Below, piece after piece: positions 1 to 16,665 of a stretch of 64,000 nucleotides of DNA. Every line of letters starts with the position of its first letter. The stretch's first letter is position 1. Source of the DNA: Neelides folsomi. Lineage: Eukaryota > Arthropoda > Collembola > Neelipleona > Neelidae. Both the position numbers and the translations under genes were made by a program. The notes under the pieces were generated by a model, which did not search any database, was not told where the DNA came from, and saw only the letters and a program-made list of their open reading frames with translations. The stretch is taken from positions 62,001-126,000 of the forward strand of contig JAQGBZ010000007.1 of assembly GCA_034687125.1 (NCBI GenBank), in the 5' to 3' direction.

Positions 1-781
1 CACTGTAATGATTAGAATTGGAGTTAGTGCATAATGAAACCTCAATTTCTCATCAACGGCGTAATACCAACTATGTATAATATTTAATATACTACAGATA
101 TATACATATATGTATGAATGTATGGTGGTATTAGCAAAATAGAAATATTATACATATATTGTAAAAGAGTTTCTAGCAGATATGTCTGGGTTTATACAAA
201 CGGTTTGAGAATTTCGCCATTGTTCAACTTCGCACACGAGGAAATTGAAGTTAAATGCTCAGGAACTAATAATAATCCTGGTTGTGGATAGAAGTGGAAG
301 GATGAACAATTTCCATAGGGTGTTTTCACAAAGAATATTAAGGTTATTTAATAAGTCAAACTCAGTCATAAAAACAACAAAATCCTTGGGTTTGTGGATG
401 TGGCTTCTCTTTAGTATTATTCTTTATTGTCTTTATCTTTCCTGTCTTCACCATTATTTCCTTTTACGATGATGACCATGAAGATGAAAACGAGAAAAAT
501 CCACATGGGTCGGAAATGAGGAAGATCTTTATGTCAGAATGTCAAAATCTATAAATGTCTGGATGTGATGTTTGGGCGGTTTGCTCTTTAGGTGTGCGAG
601 GGATCCGGTGACAAATGGAAGGTAATTGAATCCGCACATCTCGTTAATGAGGACGATGGTTGTCATCGACCGAGGAAGAACGACTCTTTGTATTCATACA
701 GAATCTATCTAATATATCTCCCTAATGTATCAAGACATCATTGGGAAGAAGTATGAAGGGGGGCAGAAAGAAAGAGCGAAC
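1..781 (-). other. probable KMO intron, nothing else seen
   Basis: This AT-rich stretch lies downstream of the last recognised KMO exon, which ends in a splice donor at 781. The conserved KMO segment that should follow (the GDAAH flavin-binding motif) was not found here on the minus strand, so the stretch is most simply intron and the remaining exons lie left of the window. The short open frames in it have no recognisable domain. Confidence 0.5.
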
Positions 782-3519
<2,738 letters not shown>

Positions 3520-6295
3520 TTCTTGAAATTTAAAAAACCGAGTCACTGAAAATCTTCCTTATTTGACCAGCACATGAACAAATCTTCCAATTCCAATAGA
3601 GCAAACAAAAATGTCAGGGACGTTTCAATTTTTTTCTCAACTTCAATCTCTTACCTTTACGACTTGTCTTTCAATGAGTCGGTCGAGTGAAGTCCATCCA
3701 CTTCCAAGACCATGTAAATTCAAATGTAGTTATATGCATAAATGTAATTATATAAATTATATAATATACCTAAGTTGTCGTTATAAACATTTGTCTGTAA
3801 TCTGTAATTATCCCTATTAATCCGATATTAGTTTAATACAAATAAATACATGCCTATACTCGAAATTCCTGTTTATAATATATTTATGTATGTACCAGTG
3901 TGAATCTGTTTAAGCAGATTGTGAGTTCTGTAAAAACAAGTAAAATGTCTCTGGTTTATACAAAGTCCATTCAAAACATTTTAGGCCCAGTAATCGACTT
4001 TTTATTCCCAGCTCTACAAATTTACATACCTACTTCTAATAGATAATATGACTCATTGGTTTTGAACTTAATAATATAATTATATAAAGAGATGCTTAGA
4101 GATGCTCTCTATAAAGAGCTTTAAAGAGATGTACATACATGTGTAGACATAAAAGAAAATGCACAATATATGTTTTATAAGTGTCAAGTCGAATATTACT
4201 ACAAGTAAGCAACACTTTATAAATTGTACGCTTATTACATAATAGGTAAGAATAAGGTGTACGAATATAGTAAATATTCGAATAGGAAGGATTAAATTCT
4301 GGTATTTCATGTCTTAGTTTAAGTTAATAATTAAAACATCTTAGTCTTAAATTACAAAGTCCAAGACACGGAAGATCCAATGGAATAAATAAGGAGCTGC
4401 GAAAGATTAGATTTTAGAAATTATTTACGAGTAAAATGTTCATCCTGATAAGATCCATACTTATATACATAAGTAATATACATATGTACATACACAGTAT
4501 GTACTGTGTAGTGTGTTACATTTAAAACTTTAATAAGCATAAATCTCAATATGCTGTTTGTAAATCAGGATGTAAAGAACTGTAGTGTAGAGGTTAATTT
4601 GCTATGATAATTTAATTGCATTTTATAAATCTTTTAAAATGGTTCAATTAAAACAATAAATAAATTGTTGAAAAACTTTATTTCTTTAATTACCGACGCT
4701 TTAAAACAGTTTTAGGAAATGTGAGTTCATCTTCCTTGTAGATACATTATTAGAAATAAATAACTACAATATATGCATAATTATAATTAGCTTCAGACAG
4801 AGTAAAATTACATAATATTATGTTTAAATTGTAAGTTCTGAAACATGGAGATAGTTTTTAAAAATATTACGAATTAACCCAAACTCACTTCACATAAATA
4901 AAATTATAAAAGTGACATTTATTACATATATACTCTATATCATAATTTAAGTTAATTTCTTGTACTCAAGATTTATTTACTCTAGTATCATAATATAAGT
5001 ATTAAATGGAATGTTAAAGTTACATTTGTATGCCATAAGAATGGCCATTAGTGGAATATAACTAATATAAAGGTAATATATAATATATATAATGTCTTAT
5101 GTCCTACGGTTAATTCTTGTACAATAAAATTTCATATACAGGAATAAGGTACATTAGTTATTTTCATGAGAATACCTGTAGAAGCATCTAAGCTTTAATG
5201 AAATTGGTAAAACAATTAACATTTCATAACTTAAAAATAAAGTTAAAATTTCTACTTTTCTATTAGTATTATAAATGAAAATCACCGAGGGAAATAGATG
5301 ACAATTTAAATCGATATCATTGTAATTAATGAACCCAATTCACAATTAACACCCAACCCATCTTTTCTATCGTCCACCCTTATCAATACAAAAATATGGA
5401 GGGGATTAAGAATTATCACTCACAATTTCTTCATATAATTTACCACAAGTACATAAAACCGAACAGACATTTATTTCTAAGCTAAAATAAATAGTAAAAT
5501 TAGACATAAAGAGGATTTAAAAACCATAAAGCTTTCTCGATTCATTTTCGCTTCATTTCATATTAAAATCCGGAAAATCTTTAAATTTCTATTTAAAATA
5601 TTGAACCCATGCCCTTTAATCGAGATTTGAATTGGGATTTAAAAATGGTTAAAAATTATTATTATAACTAGTATAAATAACTTACGATTAAAAGGTTATT
5701 CCCCCCCATCCCCCCAACGAACAAGATAAATAATGAATAATAAAAATTAATAAATTAAACGAAAACAAATTATTATTAATAGAGACAATATCTGCTTAAT
5801 AACATAATTATCGTTCATATTTATAATATAAATATAAAATGAAACCTAGTGAATATTAATAGAAAGTAAACAAATTACAATACACAACACCAAAGGTTTA
5901 CTAACCCTAAATAAAAAGACAATAACTTAACATGTTAAAATATGTTAGCATTTTTTGTCTGAGGACTCTGAACAAAGTTTCATTTTCAAAGCTACGATAT
6001 GGGAATATAATTAAACGTTATTATAAATATGCTGGAAAATTTACTTTTACACAAATTATTCTTCACTTATACCTTGGTACGTACAGGTAGTTCAGAGTCA
6101 TACTACTCTTCTCATTTTCCTAACTCGATCACTTTAAATGGAGGGAATGTTGTTTAGAACTGGGACTTTAAACATTTGTTAAAATGTCCCATGATCACAT
6201 TAATTCGAAGTATATTTTATCGTTAGTTTCAACTAGCAATCGTCTGCTTCACCGAACCTCCAACTACAATTTCTAATTGTCAGTTTAACAATGAA
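3520..6295. other. intergenic, AT-rich
   Basis: The KMO 5' flank and the RhoGEF 3' flank share this interval. The first 200 bases should hold the KMO promoter, and the last few hundred the RhoGEF 3' UTR. I see no further coding exon, RNA gene or clear repeat; open frames such as 4310-4080 are low-complexity and hydrophobic only because of base composition. A perfect short palindrome lies at 4492-4509. Confidence 0.6.
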
Positions 6296-9200
6296 TTACA
6301 AAAATAGTATTTTCGAGGAATCAAGATCCTCCTCGTTTCCAAACTGATCCAGAAAGAACTGATGTTGCTGGTTCTGATAGTTGGAAGTGAAAGAAACGGG
6401 ACTGCTGCCTGATCTTCTATGGACGATTGGGACGGACGCGTTAGTGGTTCCTTGGTTCGATCTCCCATCTCCAAATCCTTGATTGGTCCCATGTGGCGGA
6501 TTTTTATAATAACTGCTCATCCGGTCATTAGTTGATGGACCATAAAGGTAGGACGGATTGGAAGTTCCTTCCATTCCACCTGCATTCCCAGGTGGAAAAT
6601 AAGTCGAACTCACACTCGTTCTAAGATGAGGATTTTGTCCTTGATGTTGATCAAGTGTGGCCACATTGGTGGCTGATCGGCTCCCCACACTCCGTGGGAG
6701 ACTTGAAGATTTGGCTGCCAAGCCTTCGCTAAGTCTTAAAGGGAGCATCTGTTGAATTCCCTTATTGGTATTGGCAAGTCCGCCTCTGGAAGCTTGACTT
6801 CCTCTGAGGACCGGACTCGGATGAATCTCCCCGCCACTATTCCCCTTTAGTGAGACTCGAGAGGCAAGAGAGGAGACTAGTTCAGGACCAATGGGAGACC
6901 CTACAGCGGCTTTGGCCGCAGAGAAATTTGCCAACTTGAGTGGCAATTGTTGCTTTGCCGTATTTCCACCGCCAGCTCCAGGAGACACGTTGGGATTAGG
7001 AGCAGAAGGGTGATGGGACTGAGTTGCCGTACGGCGGATCTGAGCCGTTGAACTCGACGTCTTTTCAATTGGAGGATTCAGCGACACCGGGGAAACGGAA
7101 TCAAGAGTTGGATGAATTCCTTTCTTCTGAAGAGCCTCCAATTTCCTTTAAGAATAAACCAAAAACCATATAAGTATTTAAACATCAATAATCAACAACT
7201 AGCAAGGGTTTAAATAAATAGGGCATAAATATGTAAGCAAAATAATATGGAGATGTTAAATTAAGTAGTAATATAGGATAAAATATTATACCTATAAAGC
7301 TGTTCTCTTTGTTGACTAATGTCAGCCTCCTCTTTTTGAAGTGAATCTTTGAAGGCTATAAGTTCTTCTTGAGCTCGGTCAATCGCTTCTTTCTGTTTCA
7401 TGAGATCCAACGCCCATTGTGCCTTTTCATCTTCGAGCCTCTTTTGAGCTTCTCTTAGATCTTCCATTCTACGATGGAGTTGAAGGGTGCTCTGAGGAAC
7501 ATGTTGAGACTGTTGCGGAATCATTTGTTGGAACAATTCTCCGCAAACGTCAGCCAATTGAATAATCATCTGAACAAAATATATCATTTACTTTCACATT
7601 ACTTCCATCTAAAACATTCCATTTATTCTTGGAAATTTTATCATTTTGCTATTTTAATATTACATTGTTAATAAAATAAAGTAAAATTTAAACCATGGAT
7701 GAAATTGACATTAAATTGGTTTAAATTAATTATGTTTGATTAAATACCTGAAATAAAACTTTGTTATTGAGATTCGAATGGGAATCAAATGCTGATCTCT
7801 GTTGGGTGTCAAACCCCCCAAAAGTGTCAGCTCTTTTAGGCAGTCCAGTGAGTCCGCTAGAACTCATGTGTTCTCCTGCACAACTAGCACTTCTGTTCAC
7901 CGAATTTCCGTTAGATAAATCCTGTTGGATAAGTCGTTGAACTTCCTACAGTTTGAGTAAAATATTCAAAATTAGTTTAAAAATCCATAATCCACTACAA
8001 ACAACATATTTAACATAATTGAATCGAAGAAGGAAAAAGTGAATTTCTTACGTTAGAGGCAACCGACATTGCATTTAAAAGAGCGTCTTTCCCTTCAAAA
8101 TTATTAACGGCCCAATGATGAGGTTTTTCACTACGCAGAGATTCAATCAGCTTCGAACGAGAACGGAGCATCGTCAAGATCTGTTTGTCTTGTTCTTGAA
8201 GCTCTTCTACGAAAGCAAAATAAATACATTTAATATTAATCTACATTGGTGAAATTATGTGTTCTACTAATAGTATATGTTGGATTTTCTTGATTTTCAT
8301 ACCAAGAGTTTTAGAAATTCGCGAATCAGAATAGTCCAAAGAATCCCCATTGATTTCTCCATCTCCTTCTGATCCAGTTTCCCATTCAGGAGCTTTATTA
8401 ATAGAGTCCCTAAAATAATAATATTTTAAATTTAAAGATAAATTAAGTTTCATAACATAAATTGCATTCAAAATATATTGTAATTTCATATGTAAATCAT
8501 GATTATATTATTAATTACAGCATTAGATCATGCCAAACTTCTCTTTGGGGAGGTTCAATGACTTGGAGTGTGATCATTTCAGTAGTTGATCCATTATACA
8601 TGAATACAAAAAGATTCGCGTTCTGTCTGGCGTCCTCCCTCACAAATAAAGACTTCAACATCAAAAGCCCAGGCTGAACAAGAAAAAAATGTCATTTCAA
8701 TTTTAATTAATTAATAATTAATTCAACAAAATATAAAATCCCCATTTTCCCATTACCAAATTATCAATTAATTTTAGTTATAATATTTATTGTTCGTGAG
8801 AAGACTTACTGGAGTAGCAAGGTGAAGCCTCCCGCTAATTTCCTGAGTGAAGATGATGGAATCATTCAAGATGAAAACATTGCACTGAACAGCCGGTTGT
8901 CCATTGATCTTTGAATTCATTTCGACTCGATTGCAATTAACGAAAGCTTTTCCACTAAACAAGAGTCTTCGACTTGGAGAAGCCAAAATCTCATCTCGTC
9001 CAATTCGCAATTTCCCAACCATTGCAATGGAATTTTTGTCCATTTTTTGACATATTTCAGTAAGGCTCTGGCGCTCAGCAACTCGTTCATTCACTTTGGA
9101 AATAAGGGCTTTGGAAGATTCCAATGTCTTGAGGAGTTGTTCTCTATAATGATCCTGAGTTTCTGTCTTTCTTAGAGGGTCAATGAGAAGAGGATACTTG

Positions 9201-11541
9201 GTAATTCTTTGGGCAACGAGGAGAAGACACTCGGGTACATTTTTTCGGCTAAGCAAAGGCTACACAAATAATCAAAAAAGATGTATAAGTACATGTACCA
9301 TAATTTGTTTCCCTTATACAGGGACATTTTTAATTCTTTCAATCATTCATTGGTTATTAAGATCAATTCACAAATGTAAGACCTCTTTGCTCCACAAGGC
9401 GACGAGGGAAGCAAACTTTGGTTTCTTCAATTCCGCTTTGAACAAGTCGAGTGATTTAGCATGAGACGAACACAATAAGCCATACAGGCGAATCATGTTA
9501 TGCCATTGTTTTCCAGTAAAATGATCAGTTAAGATATCAGCAAGTGTGTCCATTGGTTTTCCTTGATTTCTAAAATGAAGTTGACGTTCTCGCATTCTTC
9601 TCAAGAAAGAAAAATGAACCTAATTCACCAAAAATGGATCAAATTAGCACCAAAACAAAGTGAGTAGAACATATAGTATACTTAATATATAAAAATATAA
9701 AATATCTTCATTCAGAAATATCAGATTATTGAACGAAGTATTATATGATATAATGAAAATTTTGTGGATGTTATATTAACCTCAAGGAGTTCAAGAAGCC
9801 CAGGAAATAAATAGTTCGCTAATCTAGAAAAACCTTGTTTTCTCATCCCGCTCACAAAAAGATGATCCATCAGAGCAAGAGTTAAACAATGGTGTTTCTC
9901 TGTCAAGATCATCTCATACCTATGGAAGAGACAAAAAAGAAATTGGTAATTGTTCCAAAGTAAAATAATTAACCTAAATCTGAAAAGTTAAAATTTAAAT
10001 TAATATTTAAAAAGTTAATAAATTAATTTGTTTTACATGTGTTCTTGTCTTTTGACTTCTTTGTCGTCGAGCTGTGCAACAATTTCAGGATCCATCGAAT
10101 GAGCCCAACATTCCGAGTCGATGTCTTGGAGGCCCAGAGTTTCATCCGTTAAAGCAAAGGCCCCAACGCTTTCCACCGAAGACTGGAATCGATCCAGGGT
10201 GAGTTCATGTTCAGGCCCATTCATTTTCGAGAAGGAAGCGGGTTCAAGTGGACGGGCGGGAAGAGCACTCCGCTTCGTTTTATTCTTTCGTTTGAAGAAA
10301 CTTCTTTTACTCCCTTGGGGTTGTTGGGCTCGTGGTTGAGTTCGTCTGGTGTCTAACACTCCATGTTGAACTCCACCGGAACGTAGGGGAACTTCACGAA
10401 TGCTATGAATTCAAGATATGGCCTTTATTTCCTCTTTCAATTTTGAATTGGCGATAATGACTCAATCGGTGCACATTCAGGTTTGACTATCATCTAATTA
10501 TATATTATGGGATATCACTACAGAGGAGTCATATTCCAAGTTGAATGCTTTTGGTCCAAAAGGATCAATTAATATTTTAACTTTCTCTTATCTATAGTTA
10601 TAACCTTATACTATTTACATCAGACAGATTCGAGTATTTGGGAATAATAAATAGAGAAATATGGAAAAGATAAGGAATTTAATAATATGAACGCTCCTAA
10701 TTGAATGATAACAAAACATTGATATATAAATCAAATGGATGTTGTGAATAAATGCTCGTGGAATTGATTCAAGGCTATTTCCTTCTGAAATCTAAATTGT
10801 GCCTAAACTCTAATCTACTAATTACAATTACCCACCGAGGAAATCATTTAATCTATGCAGAAGCACCTCTGTACTTAATTTGTATATTATTATTAATATA
10901 TTATAGTATTTTTAAGTAATCATTTTCCTTACTATTGAGGCACCGATGGACTTGAAACGGATTTTTGAAGTGTTCCGTTGTGCGATGCTCCAAAAGATCC
11001 ACGATTTGAACTTGTGGCGCTGTGAAGACCCGAAGACCCGACATTTCTGCTAAAGCATTTTTCAATATTTTCAATGGCTTTTGCCACAGCTCCACTTTCG
11101 TGTCCACTTATGGCATTGCCATCGACAGAAGTCGCTTCTCTTTCAAATTCCTCTGTTCCTAAGCTGTTCAAACTTGTGCTGAAAAATAAATTAAATGGCC
11201 ATTTAGAAAAGCCATTAAAATGATTTTGAAGGAAAACAAACTTTAAATGGAAAAAAAGTTAATTGAAACCTTCTTCTAAAGTTGAGGGGCAATTTCTTGG
11301 GAAGACCTTGGGTTCTTTTCTGGAAAATGCCGTCCACGACGTCTTCTTCAGGAAAATTGGAAGCTATTGGAAATGTTCCGTTTTCATCTTCGAGTTCAAG
11401 TATTGACAAATCTGGGCAAGAATTGCTTATGGAAAGTATTTCAAATTGATTGTCAAGGCCATCGTACTCTTCGTCATTTCCGTCGAGTCTTGGAAGAGTT
11501 TGTGATTTGAGATTCGTCTCCAGGCGCTGATGGTTAAACAT
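6296..11541 (-). CDS. Rho guanine-nucleotide exchange factor (DH-PH), ARHGEF18/AKAP13/Cysts type
   Basis: Activates Rho GTPases by GDP release; relatives (p114RhoGEF, GEF-H1, AKAP13, fly Cysts) control junctional actomyosin. Twelve coding exons: 11541-11270, 11178-10933, 10402-10037, 9919-9781, 9619-9383, 9259-8810, 8673-8519, 8409-8303, 8206-8052, 7945-7748, 7569-7292, 7145-6296; phases agree, 1150 residues. DH domain about residues 290-480, starting RQEHMYEMILTEKHH and including the helix with ECLLLVAQRITKYPLLIDPL; PH domain about 490-610, ending near the tryptophan of REVWHDLM. A family helix follows (QEQDKQILTMLRSRSKLIE), then a coiled coil about 785-870 rich in E, K and Q, and a Ser/Pro/Asn-rich disordered tail. 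No C1 zinc finger is visible, unlike GEF-H1 and AKAP13. The first 170 residues resemble the N-terminus of the Tudor protein at 16665 (see findings). The tail beyond the coiled coil is the least constrained part. Confidence 0.9.
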
Positions 11542-13890
11542 CCTTTATAGTCCTTTTGAACACAAATAAACAATTAATCATTCATTGGTTAAAAAATAAA
11601 CGAATAAAAATTAAATGAGTCAAAGTAGAAAATAAATAAAACATTTGAAAAACTAATGTTATTATCTAATCGGACATCCTTATCTTGAAATAAATAAACA
11701 ATGAAGGAATTTAAACATATGCAACATATTTTCCTTATTATAAACTATGCATCTATAATCTTCTATGTATTTGTAAAAAATGTATCATATATATATAATT
11801 TAACGAAGGTTATCCTTAATTTAAGAAAATAGCTACCTAAATAACTTTGGCGTATTCAGTTAAAGGAAGTGAAAAAAAATTCATTGAAAAAAAATTAAAG
11901 CTGATATTGTAAATAAGTATTTATATTCACGGTATGTAATTGTGATATTGTGTAATATTGTGTCAATAATGATCGAATTGAATAATAAAGTTAATTATTA
12001 GAATGGGTTTCAAGCCCGAGTAAAATATTAATTTGTATAATATGTGGAACGTCAAATTATGTTGGCACATAGACAGAACACAGAAATGCTATGAAATTAT
12101 TTTCAATTGATTAAAAAAGTAGAATTCACAGCTTTGGCCCAATTCTTAATTAAAAATGATCTTGACACTTTTAATCCCTTTGTTAGTGCAGTCGTTGGAA
12201 GAATCTGAGAAATTATTTTTTAAATAAATTATACCTAAATGTTGGTATGTGTGAATCCCCCCCAAACAATTGACAAATGTCTAAGAAATTTCCAGATCAA
12301 GCTGGTCCGGCTTGTAAAGGGTACTATTCTTAAGGCCTTTAATTACTTGGGCCAAATGGTTCCTTCCCAATGGTCCCCAATTAAAATGGAGTCTAGATAA
12401 TTAACAAGTGGGTTTAAGATCCCCATTCTAATTTTCTCCAATGGTCTAAGAACCTCGGGATTTTTGGAGTTGTCTCGGATGGGACGGGGGTTAAGGTGAT
12501 GGGTTTGACCCGGGGTTACCTCTCAAGAGGACTTTCCCTCCCTTGTACTTGTCTTTGATGTGGGTAGCAGAAGGGTCGTTTTCATCGGAGGATGAAGTTC
12601 ATCCTGAGAGTTGAGTCGAATGAGGCCACCAGGAATCCGAGAGAGTGTTGAGGAGCTCAGGGGTCTCCCAGCTGATTCTTCAACTGACTCCTCGTCGCCC
12701 ACCTCCTTCTTCTCCCACACCAACTGGAAGGATGACGACGAAGACCAAAAATCCAAATTGGACACATTCAGCATTCAATGGTTCCTACATCCATGGTCTC
12801 CATCTCCGACCAACCATTCCGATGAGGAACAGTTCCGCTTCCTCGGTTCCCCTCCTCCACGGACCTTCATGGTTTAAAGACCAATGAGGAATCCTCAAGA
12901 ATCAACTAAATACCCAATGCTCCCCAGTACCATATAATGCACTACAATACCATTTATATCATTATTATTATTCGTGTATTATGTGTATTACACACATGGG
13001 GGCATATCTAATAGAGGAATGGAATCGAGCTGCCGAATCTCCTCACCTCATCATGGAAGGTGGAGAGACTGCTTTAAGAATAAATGAGTCAAGATCCCCT
13101 TTCTTCGCTCTCTCTTCCACTCTGTGGAAATTGAGGATCTTTGGACCAGGTGTGAAGAGAGGAAAAGATGTTCAAGTCAGAATATTTTATTACACTCAAA
13201 ACTACTCAATTGGACCCATGAACATATTTCCCAACACGCACGGAGGGGAAGTCGCAGAATGTCAGTTGGATTCTTAATATAATGAAAGAGACCGTTTTGG
13301 TAAATTGGATGAATGGATGAGAATGAAGAGATGTGGAGGTGGGAAGAAATTCCCCTTATTATTCCTTTGCCCTCAATTGTTTATGAGGACGTGAGTTTGG
13401 CTCATTTGGAGCTCGTGAGAAGAACTCTGACGGTTCAATGATTCAATGCTTGCTATCTCTTAAGAAGAAGCTCCTCATTGAGTTCACATTCGAGTTCACC
13501 TGTGGATTTGGGCCATCCACGGGCTGAATCTAACAGGGGAATATAACGTTAAATTCCTGAACATACTGCTTTCTAAACTCTGCGGAGGAAACCCTCGAAT
13601 TTTAAATTTACTCTCTCAAGAGTTATTTTTGCACTCTTTTGCATATTCAGTAGTTTTAATAGTCATAGTCGGTTTTCCATTAGTTTTTGGTAAATTTATA
13701 TTTTAATCATTATTTTACAAATTGGACCATTATTAAAATTAATCTCTAGATATATTAAATAATTTAAATGAGATATTATTTAATTAATTTCATTTTAATT
13801 AAAAGAAATGTTTGAAATGGAAAATAACACATTGTTAAACTATATCTAATATGGATAAATCTCAATAATTTCAGATTAGATTACTGAATA
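11542..13890. promoter_or_regulatory. divergent 5' region between RhoGEF and AK3
   Basis: RhoGEF transcribes leftward and AK3 rightward from this 2.3 kb interval. AT-rich sequence up to about 12240 is probably the RhoGEF 5' UTR intron. From about 12280 to 13560 base composition is richer in G and C than the surroundings, fitting promoter sequence. A minus-strand donor (AGAG then GTAACCCC) lies at 12521/12520, so a noncoding RhoGEF exon probably ends there. Open frames here (for instance 12611-12877 and 12981-13277 plus) show no family features and are not called. Confidence 0.5.
12520..12700 (-). other. probable noncoding first exon of RhoGEF (upstream end unknown)
   Basis: Read on the minus strand, sequence here ends in CCTCTTGAGAG followed by a donor GTAACCCC at 12519. 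The same block, with the same donor, lies at 16829 upstream of the Tudor gene, which has homologous coding exons 1 and 2. Shared preservation of a donor upstream of both start codons is the reason for calling a 5' UTR exon. The transcription start is not defined; the upstream border given is only a guess from where similarity (GTGGGCGACGAGGAGTC, TGGGAGACCCC) begins. Confidence 0.45.
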
Positions 13891-14962
<1,072 letters not shown>

Positions 14963-15206
14963 TTCAATGCCACATTCACATTTTCCACTATCCCTCTGAT
15001 TGATTCCATTAATTGAGCTTTATATTAATTTACTGTGATTCTGATACTATCGTTGCCTGATTTAGTAATTGCAGAAATAAGTATTTTGCTAATGCACAAA
15101 CCATTTATGAATTTGTCTCAAAGAAAGTCATTATATATATGTTCTAAAAAGCAAACAAGTTGCATTTTATTTAAAGTTATTGTACTCTGAATTTGAAAAA
15201 ATATTA

Positions 15207-15212
15207 AATAAA
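15207..15212 (+). terminator. candidate poly(A) signal of AK3
   Basis: An AATAAA hexamer lies about 245 bases after the AK3 stop and before the convergent Tudor gene ends at 15321. Such hexamers are frequent by chance in AT-rich DNA. Confidence 0.4.
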
Positions 15213-15320
15213 AAATTGACTTGAGTTACAAAAAATTAATTAACAAAAAGAAAAATAGCTTTTATAAATACCGGTATATGGGAAATTAATTTAGATAAAC
15301 AAATTCTCATAGGAAAAAAA

Positions 15321-16665
15321 TTACATAATAAGGACAGCCTTCTCTTTCATCTCTCCCTTTTGGAGATTTTCAAGGAATCGAGAAATAGTAGCATTTTGTT
15401 CTTCATATTTTCTCATAAAATAGGTTTCTTCACGTTTATCCGTCTCCCTTTGATGTTGCAAAGGATCAATAATTTTGCCATTGAGCAAAAACTTCCCTGG
15501 AGCTGCATTTCTTCCCGAACGAACCAAGAAATGGCCTGGTGCAATCTGTACAAGAAACTCAGAATTAACCCTTAAAATCAACAAAATATATTAATTGACG
15601 CAAAGAAAAATACAGTTTTTGTATGTATATGAGAAAAAGTTTAAAATTAAATTAAATTAACAAATTACGCACCCTCCCCAAAATATACCAGACTTTTTCA
15701 CATTTAACCATTTCTTGCAATACAGACGCTGGGGAGAACGGATTGTAATTCAAAAGCCCACAATCCCATTGAAAACAAATTGCCAAGGCAGGGCACTGTT
15801 TGAGGATGTCCGGAAGGTCGTATATTACTTCTGATTTCCCAATAAGCTCATCGTTCCCATAATCGATGAAATTGACGTGGATGAAGATTGTACTCAATGA
15901 CACAACTTCGATTCGCTTGTAAATTCCGCTGTGCTTGGTCACAGCTAATATCCCTGGTTTCAAATCACGATATGAAAGCTTTTCGGGAAAGCTAGTCTTG
16001 ATGAAATGCCTGATTAATTTCTCAAGATCCCACAACTCCTTTTTGTCCATATGGACATAAATTTCCTCCCATGTCCGGATGAAAGAAACATTCGCCTGAA
16101 AAAATAAAATAATAAAGGTTCGCTTAAAATCATATTATAAACCATTTGATTTTGTCAGTTAATGTCAGACACATTAATTAATATTAATTGACATTAAATT
16201 TTTGTAAATCTTACAACTATTGGAATTGGAGTGAAATCCGAATCAAGTTTAAAAGGTTCCACATATCCAATCTGTCCTGAATATCGTGCTGGGCTATCGG
16301 GTGGTTTAACCAAAATCACACTCGGGTCATCAATTTTCATTACCGATGAACTTGAAATGGATTTCTGAGTTTCATCGTGAGATGTTCCCAAAGTTCCATT
16401 TGAATTATCAACCAGAGAAATGGTATTTCGTTCAGTTACTTCAATCTCGATGCTCTTCAACCTTCCACTAAAAAATGAATAAGTCATTTAAAAAAGAATT
16501 GCTATTTTGATGGAAAACAAACAATTTTTAGATATGTTAAAAAAGTTAAAACCTTTGATAGTTGAGAGGCAATTTATTAACATCTTCGGTTTTCTCCAGG
16601 AAAACATCATCTTCATCGATAGATTTACAAGTACCATTCGTTTCAACACGTTGAGGAGCAAACAT
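15321..16665 (-). CDS. Tudor-domain protein
   Basis: Exons 16665-16553, 16467-16215, 16095-15673, 15545-15321; phases agree and give 337 residues. Residues about 125-260 form an extended Tudor domain: SFIRTWEEIYVHMDKKELW before, PGILAV, then YKRIEVVS and the aromatic/acidic core VNFIDYGNDELIG, followed by IYDLPDILKQCPALAICF. Such domains bind symmetrically dimethylated arginine, often on Piwi proteins in germ granules, and methyl-arginine binding here is inference. No membrane segment or signal peptide is seen. The C-terminal 75 residues are basic and helical (RETDKREETYFMRKYEEQ). Exons 1-2 match RhoGEF exons 1-2 (MF..QR.ETN, KLPLN, SFGASH/TLGTSH, KSxSSxSV). The ATG at 16665 sits 15 bases after an acceptor, so an upstream noncoding exon is expected. 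The last junction (AGG then GTGCGT) is slightly unusual. I cannot name an orthologue. Confidence 0.82.

Noticed and set aside
1-720. Search for remaining KMO exons (GDAAH motif)
   Set aside because: I read the minus strand of this stretch and found no matching segment; the exons must lie left of the window.
4492-4509. Short palindrome ACACAGTA-TG-TACTGTGT
   Set aside because: Visible, but palindromes this short are expected in AT-rich DNA of this size; no context gives it meaning.
12611-13277. Plus-strand frames upstream of AK3
   Set aside because: No domain, overlap with the probable RhoGEF 5' UTR and promoter, and no plausible splice connection to AK3.
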